Shown here: one piece after another, positions 31,719-43,324 of the stretch
Numbering within the stretch: position 1 is the stretch's first letter
How the letters are laid out: each line of letters starts with the position of its first letter
From: Telmatactis stephensoni
Lineage: Eukaryota; Cnidaria; Anthozoa; Actiniaria; Isophelliidae
NCBI GenBank assembly: GCA_029948255.1
Contig: JALIZF010001521.1
Location: forward strand, 186,001 to 250,000
Direction of reading: 5' to 3'
DNA length: 64,000 nt
Notes under the pieces: generated by a model
What the model was told of the DNA's origin: nothing
The model's input: the letters and a program-made list of their open reading frames with translations, nothing else
Databases searched by the model: none
Program-made: the position numbers and the translations under genes

Positions 31719-34700
31719 ATGAATCGACAAGATGACAAAGATGAATTCGATGTTGAATTTTGGTCAAGAAAAGAAGTATCATCTTGCAACTGTACTGCAT
31801 TGTCTTATAGACATGTTCATTGTAGGTGTTATCGCTGCAAAGGAAGAGCCATTACAAGAACAACAGAACTTCGGCATTGGAGAGAAGCTCGTTTATCATC
31901 TTCATTTTACAACTCAAAAGAGGACGATGCTTTTGGAGGAAATACATGTACCAGTGGAGAAAATAAAACACCTTATGTCCAAATGGAAACAGCTGAAAAT
32001 AACAATTAACAGGCATTTGAAATTGATGAAGATATGTTAATAAACCACGACACAACATGCAGGGAAAATGATATGGACGATGACTCAGACGATGAAGAAA
32101 ATCAAGGAAACCCATATAAAAGACTTGTTACAAAGGCTGTTTTACAAGCAATGACTATTATGGATAGTAGTGGGTCTTCAATTAAAACATTCGAAGATAT
32201 TTTGAATTATGGAAAAACAATGTTATTTAGTAATCTTGATCCAGATGTTGATGAAAATATTTTGTCTTCTCTATGGCCAAAAAACTGGTTGGAAGTACAG
32301 TCTCTTTTGAAGGAAGAGGGATTCTCTGACCCGAAGGAATATTATGTTTGTATTTGTCGAGAGGAGAACGTTTTAACAAGAAATGGAAAGACAACTAAGA
32401 AGTACCAGTATTCCAATAAGTGGAGTATTATGGAGAGCAAAGATGAGCTTTGCCCAAACTGTGGAAAATGTGGATACATTAAATATTACTACCTAGGTTT
32501 ACATGAAAAGCTAAAGAACTGGTTTCGGAATCCAGGAATGTGTAGAAAAATGCTATCCCATTGGAATGAAAGAGAACACTGGTTGAGGAGAAACACAAGT
32601 TGGCCCTTAAAAAATGAGATTTGGGATGGGGAAAGATGGTCACAATTGCAGTGGTTTTGGGACCACAATCAATCATGGACTCTCCCAGCAAGGTGTGTGG
32701 AGTGCCTCGCTGTTATTTCACCAGACACTATCAATTCCTCTCCCAAAGATAATAATGATATGTCATTGCTTGAGTGTCCTGAATGTTTAAAAATGTTTAC
32801 ACATAAAGCTGAAGTGGCTAGGGGTTCTCCTTTGAATATATCATTGATTGGACACTGGAATGGATGGCAGCCATTCAGTACCAGTTCCAGAAGTTGTGGT
32901 TCACTTTCAATAGGAAATATGTACAAGGCAGATAGATCACATGTTAATGAAGTTTATGTTATTGGTTTTGTCCCATGTACTTCTGTACCAAAAGGTGTAC
33001 CAGAGGTTTATGACCCATTTATACAACCACTTATTGATGACCTTTGTGAAGGCTTTATTCATGGGTTTCAAGTGCCTTATCCTTCAAATATTACTGTTCC
33101 TGACTTTGAAACACATGAAACTGAAACTGTGCGTGTTATGTTACTGTGCTGGATGGCGGATCACCCCGGACAGTGTGAGTTTGGAAAGTTTTTGAACCAA
33201 GGAAAGTGTGGTTGTAGAAGATGCAAAGTGATTGGTCAACAAGGTCTTCTATCAAACGACTACTACTATGGTAATAATCGTTTTCATACTAGGTATCCAT
33301 GGGAAAAAAGAGATGTCACAGCAGAGGAGATTACATTTTTTGATCTTGATAACAAAACCAGAACAAGTGTAAGAAAGCAGCTTTTTTCAGAGAAGGGGTT
33401 TACTGGAACTCCATTCTTTCATAAATATTTGTATCCCCTTTATAAGTTTGATTGTTTATATCACATGGTTTATGACATTTTCCATACACTGCCACTAAAT
33501 ATATGCAAAAACCAAGTTCAGAGACTACTGCAGCTAGATTTATTAGATACTTCATATTTAGATGAGCATATTACACAATTTCCTTGGAGCAGGGAACTGA
33601 AACAAGGACGTATTCCAACTGCAGTTGGCAAAGAATGCAAAGGCCTTCGACATTGGAAAGCCGAATCATTTCAAAAAAATTATTTTTCCAATGCTAGAGT
33701 GCATTGTAGAGGATAAGATCTCAAACGTTAAAGAACTTGAAATTATAAGCCTAGTTGCTCGTTTAACAGAACTGCACTTTTGTAGTGGAAGAGATGGATG
33801 GACGGATACCATGATAGAACTACATAGGAGACTGGCACAAACACTAAGCATAAGAATTGAAGAGACACAAGGGCTTGAAATGTGCACCATTTTAGTACAC
33901 AACATAACACATGCCCATGAAGATCTAATAAACTTTGGATCATCAGACAACTACTGGTGTTCTGTATTTGAAAGAGCTGTCAAAGAATATGTGGGACGCT
34001 CACATAACTGTAAAGGACTAGAGATGACATTTGCTAAATCAGAATGCAGAAGAGAAAGATTGAAAAGTTTGGAGCAAGTGCATAGTGTTGTCCCCCTCAA
34101 TGAAGGTTACCAAATGATTCAGGTAATTAATAGATACATATTATTTTAAGTATTATTGACCACTGATCAATTCATTCATTCATTTATTTATTATCAGGGG
34201 ATTGTCAAGTCTGAGGATGAAGCCAGGAAAGTTTGTACAGTGAATGAATATGATGCATTGCTAATTGGCTCAACAAGGAATGTTGTAGAGTTAACAGAGG
34301 ATGAATGTTTTGAAATAGATTGTCTCTTATCCCTCCCACAGCCTGTTGCATCAGTATCTAGAATTGCATCTACTTCTAAGAGATGTTTCTTAAGTAATGT
34401 TGGATTTAATGGCACAGTCTTATCAAGTCATGAAAATATTGTTGTTTTATTGGGGGACAGTGAATGCATTGTTCAGATTAACAGGTTCCTGCTGATACGA
34501 TATGGAGAGAACAATCAAGATATATTAATTGAAGGTTTTATTATACCATTTAACAAATCCTTTGAAGGAGAAATTGATGTTAACTTTTGGAGTGGCTTTT
34601 TCAAAGTCCAATTAAAACCCAATGACAATACAGCATTCTTTTTAGCTAAGAGTGTAAAGAGAAAGGTGATGTTGTACAAGCATGCTCAGACAAATCTTCA

Positions 34701-35013
34701 AACAGTTGTTGACTATGATAGACGGCTGAAAGATGTTCCAAACCTTTTGGTTCCTGTGTACCCAGTAAAAGATGACATGTTGTTGATTCAAGGCGAGAAA
34801 CAAAGGGATATTTGGTATGGAAGAGTGTTAAGTGTGGATTTGTCCAAAAAAGAAGTGGAAGTGCATTTTTTTGTGGAGAAACAACAGCATCCAAATAGAT
34901 TTGTTAGAGAAAGCTTTTCAAGACAAGCAAGAAACACTGTGATTTTTGATTCCATACTTGGTATTGCAAATGGCCATTGGATGAGTGGAAGCACTTGGCA
35001 AAAGTCTATTTAA
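31719..35013 (+). pseudogene. Tnp2-type transposase of EnSpm element 2
   Basis: Plus-strand transposase gene. The N-terminus (from 31719) has a conserved Cys-rich motif, SSCNCTALSYRHVHCRCYRC. After an in-frame TAA at about 32008, the frame reopens and gives CPNCGKCGYIKYY, LECPECLKMF, SLIGHWNGWQPF, KCGCRRCKVIGQ and the Tnp2 landmark FDCLYHMVYDIFHTLPLN. A frameshift in an A-run near 33672 is followed by the continuation to DLINFGSSDNYWCSVFERAV and an exon ending at 34122. An intron (34123-34197, GTAATT...TTATCAG) leads to the last exon 34198-35013. The long A-run makes the frameshift a candidate sequence error, but the TAA argues for decay. It is divergent from the accessory gene with about 170 bp between them, a probable shared promoter. 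Confidence 0.82.
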
Positions 35014-35139
35014 AATTCATTTCAGACAATGCAAATGTACATTAATGTAAGTCATTTCTTGGGAATCACTTTTTAGATTTTCCAAATATCAGACAAAATT
35101 TTGGATACAAATATAATACAAAGTGCTTTAAGATTACAA

Positions 35140-36125
35140 TTAGATCCCATTAGTGGGATTTGATTGGGAAAATACAGAAATTCATTCCCAGTTGTGGGGA
35201 TTTCTTGGGAATGAATTCCCATTCCATTCCCATCAGTGGGATTTCAGTTTCCATTTCATTCCCATTAGTAGGATTTAATTGGGAAAATACATAATTTGAT
35301 TTCCAGTTGTAAGTATTTGTTGGGAATTCATTTCCATTATATTCCCGTCAGAGGGATTTTAGTTTCCATTCCATTCCCATTTGTGGGTTTTAGTTGGAAA
35401 TATGTTCCCATTCCATTCCCAAATATGGGATTAACTTGGAAATATGTTCCCATTCCATTCCTCAAATGTGGGTATAAGTTGGAAATATAGTCCTAATTCC
35501 ATTTCCCAAATTTGGGAATATTATGATCATTCCATCCATTTCCATCAATGGGATTTGATTGGAGAAAAACATGTACTTTTATTCCCAGGTTTTGGGTATA
35601 TTAGGGATGCAATTCCCAATCCATTTCCATTAATGGGATTTGATTGGAGAAATACATTTATTTTATTCCCAGGTTTGGGTATTTATTGGATATCAATTCC
35701 CATCCCAATTCCATCAATGGGATTTGATTGGAGAAAAACATGTCTTTTTATTCCCAGTTTTGGGTATTTATGGGGAATCAATTCCCATCTCATTTTTATC
35801 AATAGGATTTGATTGGAGAAATACATGTATTTTATTCCCAGTTTTGGGTATTTATTGGGATGCAATTCCCATCCATTTCCATAATGGGATTTGATTGGAG
35901 AAATACATGTATTTTATTCCCAGTTTTGGGTATTTATTGGGAATCAATTCCCATCCATTTCATAATTGATTCGATTGAGGAAATACATGTTAATTTTTAT
36001 TCCCAATTTTGTGTATTTATTAGGATTTAATTGGGAAAATACAGAATTTCATTACCAGTTGTGGGTATTTCTTGGGAATGAATTCCCATCCTATTCCCAT
36101 TAGTGGGATTACATTTGGAAAAGAA
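35140..36125. repeat. Right subterminal array of EnSpm element 2
   Basis: About twelve diverged units of roughly 60-90 bp built from GGGATTTGATTGGAGAAA, TTTTATTCCCAG, TTTTGGGTATTTATTGGG and AATTCCCATTCCAT. They resemble the left array in their CCCA/TGGG cores. Open frames across them are not genes. Confidence 0.85.
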
Positions 36126-36233
36126 AATCTATTGATTATTTGGTCCCAATTATTTCCCAAATCTGGGTTTAGTTTTCCCTATTTTTTCACATGGTTGGGA
36201 ATTTTTCCCACCCATTTCCCAAAATTTTTAAAC

Positions 36234-36258
36234 TGGGAAATCACATTTTTTTCCTGTG
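36234..36258 (-). repeat. Right terminal inverted repeat of EnSpm element 2
   Basis: 25 bp, perfect complement of 28636-28660, ending TTTTTTTCCTGTG; followed by the GAT duplication at 36259-36261. Confidence 0.92.
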
Positions 36259-36261
36259 GAT

Positions 36262-36470
36262 ACCTTGTTCTTTTTCCCGTTTTCAGTGTTTCTGTTGTAT
36301 TTGTTTCCACGCCCACTTTTACCTCGTCCTTCCTTTGCATGTATTTGTCTTCTTCATCATGACATCTGTCGTCCATTAGCTCTTGTACTTTTTCCATCTG
36401 CTGTCATTTTGTTACTCTCGATTTTGGTTTAACTCAAGGCTTGTCTCGATCTGACATTTCGTTGTCGAGT
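36262..36470 (-). pseudogene. PHD-finger gene, part upstream of EnSpm insertion
   Basis: On the minus strand this is the sequence that meets 28635 once the element and one GAT copy are removed. It gives an acidic/basic open frame (ELMDDRCHDEEDKYMQRKDE, then TLKTGKRTRY) of low complexity like the acidic segment on the other side. The frames on the two sides do not match, in keeping with the other lesions. A TSDRD-type Met lies further up near 36455, but I cannot show a start. Confidence 0.45.
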
Positions 36471-36479
36471 TATAAGGGG

Positions 36480-37680
36480 TTGTTATTTCACGATGACGTC
36501 ATAAAAGTGACGTCACTAATAACCATTAAAAGCCATTAGATGCCATTGGAAACGGCAAGTGATGATGCAACGAACATGTATTACTTTTATGAAGTGTTTC
36601 TACGTAACTAAGTTAAAACTTTTGGCCATCGAGCTTTATTAGGGATATTTCAAATTATCGGTGACATCATTATGACGTTAGAGGATTTTGCTATATATTC
36701 TTATTAATGTTTCTAATACTTATCTTCAAAAAATCAAAAATGTAAAAACATACGATTTTGAGGACTTCGAAGCTCTTTTCACTATGCAAAGTATAAGAAC
36801 AACCGAACTTCAAACAAACTAGATGCACACGTGCGTTCACTTGTGCCCCGGGAGCCCCTCAGTGACCGGCCCCATTCGTACTCTTCCCCGAGCCGTTTCA
36901 CGCACTCTTCACCATTCTGGCAAATAGTTAAGACCCTTTTTGAATCGGCTTATAAACTTAAACTAAAGAATATCTGATTAGTCAATTTGTCTGTCAGCAG
37001 CTATTAGTGTTTGCCCTTGTCGTTCTATTATCATACATGAGTATTATACTCATACCGACATGCAAAAATATTTCCTGCGAATATACCAGTTTATTCAACT
37101 TTTTATTTCACTGTCTCAATTGTTTGCTGTAAAGACTTCTACAACGGCGTTTTTGACACAATAACAAATCGTGTATTTTTTCATTCATGTTTCGGAAGTT
37201 TTATACATGAATAAAAGACGTTACGTGACCAAAAGCGCAATACAAGGTCAACTTCCATGCAATGGTCTGCTTCAGAATTCCGTTACTAAAACTCAGTACA
37301 AAAACCTCCCAAGATCTCTTGAATGCTTGAATGAGGAATATAATTGACTTGCTTCTATGTATGTTTGTTTAGCAACATGTAGGATGAGAAATTCGTAGAT
37401 TCCTAGCTCATAGGAAATAGTCTTTATCGCGAGCCACTTCCTTTCAAGTACTCCATTTAGAGTTCGATATTTGGTCAAAGTATTGGAGATGAAGCTCAAA
37501 ATAACAGCCCATTCTGAAGCTCTTATAAGTATATAGGTATATCTCGAGTTAAAAGCTCCAAATTACATTTTCTACTGCAGGAAAAGCCTGTCTCTGAAAG
37601 CTATTTTCTTTACTACTTTCTCCTACTGAGACCGAGTAGGATTGTGGGTAAAAGCTCGCACAAATTATCAAATTATAATT
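36480..37680. other. Non-coding stretch
   Basis: I see no supportable gene. Two palindromic TGACGTCA-type sites (36493-36515) lie in a short imperfect inverted repeat. The 68-codon open frame at 37293-37499 has no recognisable pattern. Confidence 0.5.
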
Positions 37681-37687
37681 TGCAATA

Positions 37688-39000
37688 GTGAATGAGACGA
37701 TTATGCCTCGTCCGTTGAGTGAGGACTTACGCTTGCGAATTATTTGGCAGCGAATATTGTTAGGCCACACAGTAAAAGAAGTTAGCCAGTCCCTTGGCAT
37801 ATCAGAAAGGTCTGTTGAGCGAATTTCAGGAACATATTTGGATACATCAGATGTAAAACCGTTACAGATAGGTCACCCAATAGACTCCGTCAGTTTCAAT
37901 GACGATGAGCAGCTCGTTATGATGGAGGCAATTTTGAAAAGCCCTGACCAAGAGTTATCAGAGATTGGAAGAGAAATAAGCCAGGTACACGGTAACCTGT
38001 ATGCATATTCTACAATACACTCTTACTTGACAAGGAATGGTGTTACGAAAAAAAAAAGGTGAGAATTTCTGAATTCCCATGTCTGTTGTTGTTTTATGTA
38101 ATTAATCACCATTCACATACAAAAACATACTCTAACTTGCTTTGCTTTTATTTTCTGAAACTAGCTGACGATTATAGCTTAAGAATGCAGTTTATAACCA
38201 ACCTAGTACAGTTAGAGCCTGAAATGTTTGTCTTTCTTGATGAAAGTGGATTCGTAAGTGTGACTGTTTTACATTGTTTTACAAATTCCTGCAAGCTATA
38301 AAATGACAAAACAAGTTGTTGTTTGTTTGTTTGAAGGAGAAATGTCTACTTCTTCAAACTTTGTACGGTCCTTCCTTGTAATATAGACATCTTAAATATG
38401 CAATATCACCATTCTCGCGCGTTTTCATGCTACACCACCTCAAAATATGACAAATAACAGCGTTGATGTTAGCTATGGCCGTAACCGGAAGTCGAGTAAA
38501 AATAACACTTTTTCGTGCAAATATTACGTATTTTTAAAAAGCTGCACCAGGTAGTCTTAAATACAGTTGGCAAGCTAAGACATTAATCAGGTTAAAGCAA
38601 TATTGTACCAATGCCTGTAACTGTATTATTGAACTACCCGTGCGCCCAGAAAGTTGTTCTGAAATCTGCTTTTCGGCTATATTTTTCATATTTCGCATGT
38701 TGATACTCTATATATGGTCTTCTAAGTTAATACATGTAATAAAAAGTGGGGTTCACCATTCTCGTTTATTTTGTAAAACATCCTTTTAACGGGGCTAAAA
38801 ATGACGCTTTTCGGTGCCGCGCTTATTTGAGGGTGGCGTATCTTTAAACAGTCTACTTTTACAGGACCGAAGGATATCAAGAACGCATTGTTATATTTTA
38901 AGGGGTTACCGTGCCGAGGTACAAAGAGTACAATGTAATTGGTCCCCAAGGATAACTGCTATTCCTATAGTTTGGACTGGAAGGTTTCTGGATCTTGCAG
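37688..39000 (+). pseudogene. Tc1/mariner-like (IS630-type) transposase fragment
   Basis: Exon 1 (37688-38058, donor GTGAGA) encodes an N-terminal paired-like DNA-binding region: MPRPLSEDLRLRIIWQRI, VSQSLGISERSVERI and LSEIGREISQVHG. Exon 2 (about 38165-38253, donor GTAAGT) encodes RMQFITNLVQLEPEMFVFLDESGF, with the first catalytic Asp in FLDESG. Exon 3 (from 38865 after TTTTACAG) begins DRRISRTHCYILRGYRAE and runs to RITAIPIVWTGRFLDL. The expected second Asp and final Asp/Glu blocks are not found downstream, and the exon 1/2 phase does not fit cleanly next to a run of A, so the gene is truncated or dead. Confidence 0.68.
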
Positions 39001-39099
39001 ACTCAAACTCGTCTCTGGACATTACACCCCATTCCTGTAAATCTTTCATCATCTTCAACAGATGTAAAATCTTTTCTCGTATGCTAAGCTAGAAAAAAA

Positions 39100-39900
39100 C
39101 CTTCACTATTACTCTCAATGAAGTTTCATTGCGAAAACCCTTGTAACACGACCTGCAATGCAAATGTTTCATCAACCAATCAGGTGAAAGGGTTGGAATT
39201 TAGGTAAAGGTCGATTTTATCAGAAAACTTCAAATCACAAATCCAACTCGGGAAGTTTGTTATTGTTGGTCGCTATAGAAGGGTTTTCACAGTAAGTAAT
39301 AGAGTTGGGCGGGAGGCACTGTGCTGTAACCATAAATAGTAACCAACAATTTGAAAACATTCAAACTCTTCCCAATTGATAAAGGTGGGGTAATACAAGC
39401 AGCAAAATTGTGTAACTTGTCGTGCAACATTGTTGCATTGCAAGTTGTAAAGCGATGTTGCTCCAATTATCGAATCATCTCACGTGCAACTCGTCACGCA
39501 ATTGTAACAAAAATCGATGCTGTAGGTTGCAAAACTTTGTTGCACAAAGTAGAAAGTGGCCACTTTCTAGAATTTATAAATTACTACTCAGAATACATTT
39601 CTTTGTTCCGGAATAATAGATTTCTCATTAATAAGCTTCTTCCCTCTATTGGAGTTATGGTCTCTTTTGTCATAGTAGAAAGCAACGTGAATAAATTTTC
39701 ATCAAGGTAGGGTCATAACTGATTGCACATGTAAAAATTGAAACCCTGGTCAGGTGCGGGATGATCTTCGACATTCATGTAAATTATTTAGAGAGTTTTT
39801 GTCATAAAAAACGTATTACTTAGATAAAAATACTGAACTACTAGAGAACTACAATCCTGGATTGTTACAAATAGAATGAAATGAATTATGAAAAAATAAG
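39100..39900. other. Non-coding stretch
   Basis: No gene supported. The part at 39385-39550 contains repeated TTGTAAC/GTTGCA words in both orientations and looks like a degraded inverted repeat. Confidence 0.45.
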
Positions 39901-40399
39901 TTCTTACCGTCATCAACTTCTGATAAAGTGCTTGCATTTGCGGGGAAAGTGTTTGAAGTAACTGGACTTGTTGTTGAGGTAATTGAACTGGTGGAACACG
40001 TGGAAGTGCTGTTGGAGGTAACTAAATTGGTGCGCCCCTTAAAAAATGGTCTGTTTGGTGGTACATCCTCATCCTGGTGTATTCCTTGTGCCTAACAAAA
40101 GAAAAAAAATTAAACAAAACAATACGCCTTGTCTTGGCATACTCTACTTTCAAACCGAAAACACACAGCACAAAAGACGAGTACTAGTACTTGGAACTTT
40201 GGAACTTTTGGAACTTTGTTTATTTTTGCCAGTAAATAATAATAATATTACACATCACAATACTATAATAAAATTGGCGAGGAAATTTGACATAAAGCCC
40301 AATGGCTTATCAAAACTTGTCAAATCTCCTCTTTACATTTAAGCTATGCTGACAAGATGGCACGGTACAGTTGTGTATTTGAATTATTTAGTTCCATAC

Positions 40400-40555
40400 A
40401 GTAGCCAGCTAGATCATAGATTTTTTTTACAAAATATATTTTTAACAATAAGTTTTTTACAAATGGATTGTTTACAATAGATTTTTTTTACAATATTTTT
40501 TTTTTACAATAGATTTTTTTTACAATATATTATTTTTAAATAGGAGTCTTATAAC
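40400..40555. repeat. AT-rich tandem tail (TTTTTTTACAATA)n
   Basis: Imperfect repeats of a unit like ACAATAGATTTTTTTT. It abuts the 3' side of the minus-strand LINE fragment and may be its microsatellite-like tail. Confidence 0.65.
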
Positions 40556-40559
40556 ATGA

Positions 40560-41520
40560 GGTAATCATTAGTAATGTGAATACAGATCTTTTTTAAGCTT
40601 ATTGATAAAGGATGGAAGTGAAGTGCTATTTATAAGTTCATTATCTAATTGATTAAAAAGCAATGGACCTTGATATTTTATCGAAAACTGACGAAGCTTA
40701 GTTCGAGCAAATTTTATATGAAAAAAAATCTTACATCTCGTATTATAACTATGAACTTCATTTTTAATTGTGAGCATATCTTTAAAACAATTAGGAAGAA
40801 GATCGTTTTTTATAAGAAAACATAAATTTCCCTATTTGTAGTGTTTTGATATCATGGAATTTCAATAACTGTAAACTTTTGAATATTGGACTGGTGTGAG
40901 CAAGGAAAGTGCTCTTGTTAATTACTCTTATGGCGCGCTTTTGCAACACCACAAGTCGTTCAAGATTAGAAGGAAAAGTACTAGCCCAGATCATATTACA
41001 ATACTGCAGATAAGGATTGACCATAGAAAAATACAACATACGCAATGATGATTTGAATAAGAAAAAACCTGATTTTCTAATTATCCTTATAGACTTTGAA
41101 ATTTTATTTGCAACGTGAGCTATATGATGTTTCCATGAAAGATGTTCATCAATAACAACACCCAAAAAATAGTTTGTTCAACCTTTTCTATTTCTTTACC
41201 ATTAATAACAATGCATATGTCTGCAGGAATCTTTCTTTGTCTGGGGCTAAAAATCATGAATTTAGTTTGCAATAAGCCAAGACGAAAATTTGTTTATTTC
41301 GTGATTTATCATTTCAATAAGGAAAGTAAGATCTTTGTGAGAAAATAGCAAGTTGGTGTCGTCAGCAAATAATATCAAACTAGCTAATGCTGAAACATTA
41401 CAAATATCATTGACATATATCAAAAACATCAAGGGACCTAAGATTGATTCTTGTGGAACGTCACAGGAAATAGGTTTCAAAGATGATGAAGTATTATTAT
41501 AATACACAAATTGTCAGTTG
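40560..41520 (-). mobile_element. 5'-truncated non-LTR retrotransposon (reverse transcriptase)
   Basis: Minus-strand fragments give the core of a LINE reverse transcriptase: VPQESILGPLMFLIYVNDI, then the catalytic LILFADDTNLLF, then GVVIDEHLSWKHHI (thumb region), RVINKSTFLAHTSP and YNTRCK near the C-terminus. Order and content fit jockey/CR1/RTE-like elements; a finer call needs comparison. A frameshift lies near 41160-41260 and another near 40790. The 5' half is missing, as usual for LINEs, and the copy lies in the intron between 40092 and 41632 of the accessory gene. Confidence 0.85.
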
Positions 41521-42387
41521 CAATAAAATTCATGATAAACTGTACACTGTAAAATAGAGAGAAAAATAATGTAATGACGTCTTATGCTAGTCATCTCTTA
41601 ATAATTATTCTAATTATTTACATGCATATTACCTCATTCTCATAAACTTCTAATCTTTTTTTTAGATTTTCTTTTCTGATATCACTTAAGGGATATTTTC
41701 TTGCACTGATCTGTATTTCTTTCTTTTCTATTCCTGAACCATCACTCTTTAAAATCAGCTTGGTGTGATTTGTTTCTACAACAGGTAATCCAAGATTGTA
41801 GTGGCCTGATGCTATTCTTGCCTTGATGTCATCCTTTATGGCTTTGTTTGGGCGAGGCACCAGGATGGAAATCTCCTTGCCTGTCTGCTTTAGTATGGCC
41901 CTCCTCACACGAACTGTGAAATTGAAACATGAATATGGTTTTGGAGCTCATTGATACTATAGTAAGAACAATATACATAGAACTTAAGGCAATTCTATTT
42001 TCTTGTGATGTAACATATTTGAATAACTAGTATATTATAACATTTCTTTTAACCATGAGGAATTATTTTTATCACTGAGCACTATGAAATAATTACCTTT
42101 GCTTTTGGGGTTGTCATAAGGGCTTACATCTATCCCTTGTTCAACCAAGAACTGCTTTAAAATTTGACCACCATTGGCTGGAAATTAATCAGACCCCTTT
42201 TTACATATTTTGTAACGTCTTGCCATTTTCGTCCAGTTCACAGGCTCATTAGGCCAGCTGTTGACATCAAGTAGCAGTTGCTCTGTGTCACCTTCTATCA
42301 GTTTGGGGGAATGAGATTTGGTCTTTTTTTTCCTTTGAGAATCGTTCCCTTGCATCCTTTTTTTATATCCTTTTTTTATTCAAATGC

Positions 42388-42630
42388 TTAGTTGAGCCGT
42401 TGCTTTTTTCTTATTGCAAAAGAAACTCTTTGTCCCAAATGGACATTAACATCTGTTTTAGACCATTTTTCTTCAATTGCCCTCTTCATGCCTCGTTTAA
42501 TTTCTCTTGACTTGTTTTTTTCTACAGGTGTTTCCTTCCTGCTGAGTTGAGCTTCTGGTACCAGGCTTATCACCTCGGCGAATGATTTGCCAAGTTTGTC
42601 ATTCCACATGGTGTTCAGGGTTTGGAACAT
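42388..42630 (-). pseudogene. Upstream segment of the copy-3 accessory gene
   Basis: Encodes FQTLNTMWNDKLGKSFAEVI, EAQLSRKETPVEKN, REIKRGMKRAIEEKWSK and HLGQRVSFAIRKKQR before a stop. It lies directly upstream of the exon at 42363-42097 in the same orientation and may be the preceding part of the same protein, cut off by a stop or frameshift. I cannot assign a domain. Confidence 0.45.
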
Positions 42631-42689
42631 TGATTGGCCTATCTCCTACCTCCTTTTGCTTTGGCTGGGATGAAGATGGCAGTATCTCT

Positions 42690-42940
42690 TTTTGAATATT
42701 GGCTATCCCTTACCAAAAAGAAGCACACAGAAGCATGCTTCAAATGTACTTAAAGCATGCTTCAAATGTGCTTCTTGTTAAAAAGGCATATTTGGAGCAT
42801 GCTTCAAAAGTGCTTCAACAAAAACTGCCTCATAAAAGAAGCACTTTTGAAGCACATTGAATGTGCGCCAAATGTGCCTCAAGTTATGGGCTTGTTCATA
42901 ATCACATGGAAGCACTTTTGAAGCATTCGTCTTTTGAAGA
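42690..42940. repeat. Array of AGCATGCTTCAAA repeats
   Basis: About ten copies, in both orientations, of GAAGCACTTTTGAAGCA and AGCATGCTTCAAA. The density and mixed orientation resemble the subterminal arrays of EnSpm elements, so it may mark an element end between the accessory gene and the Tnp2 fragment. I cannot find a CACxG terminus here. Confidence 0.7.
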
Positions 42941-43324
42941 ATGGAATCCAATGTGAATTATGCAATATGCTATACAAGTCGTCATTATGCTTAGTCTAGT
43001 ATGCAAACAAAGTTAGGCACCAACCTTAAATTAATTACAGGTTCAAAGGCTGTGCCTGTTACTACAAATACAAGATCTCCTAATATAATCACCATAAGGC
43101 TTTTTTCGTACATTAACCTCATCAAAGAAATAAAACAAAATTTAAAAATTTAAAGTACTTAATTTATTTAAGCTACATGTTTGTTTATTACAACATCAGG
43201 CTATAACCAATATAATATATAACATTAGGTACCTCTTGTAGCTATCCAAATTACTCTATCACAATGAAATCTAGTCCGCTTGAAAAAGATTAAAAAATTT
43301 GTCCTGAATGGAGCAGTTAAATTG

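Larger units (their letters stand above)
28636..36258. mobile_element. EnSpm/CACTA transposon 2
   Basis: A 7.62-kb element with perfect 25-bp inverted ends (CACAGGAAAAAAATGTG...) and a 3-bp GAT duplication. Inside are divergent genes: an accessory gene (29379-31547, -) and a Tnp2-type transposase (31719-35013, +). Each end has a long subterminal array: 33-bp units on the left and about 80-90 bp units on the right. It inserted into a PHD-finger gene whose remains lie on both sides. It carries no kinase, unlike element 1. Confidence 0.92.
39908..42363 (-). pseudogene. Accessory gene of EnSpm-like copy 3
   Basis: Three minus-strand exons join in phase: 42363-42097, 41913-41633 and 40091-39908. 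The first encodes LLLDVNSWPNEPVNWTKMAR and NGGQILKQFLVEQGIDVSPY with one in-frame TAA near 42188. The second encodes RRAILKQTGKEISILVPRPN and ISARKYPLSDIRKENLKK. The third is Ser/Thr-rich (PPNRPFFKGRTN, then TSTTSPVTSN) and ends at a GTAAGA donor, so the gene continues but I cannot find the next exon. I remember the second-exon pattern from repeated cnidarian proteins of unknown function. A LINE fragment lies in its second intron. It is in the same orientation as the Tnp2 remnant at 43325-44034, as in EnSpm element 1. Confidence 0.6.

Noticed and set aside
35296..36030. Overlapping plus-strand open frames rich in Phe, Ile and Pro
   Set aside because: By-products of the right subterminal array of EnSpm element 2.
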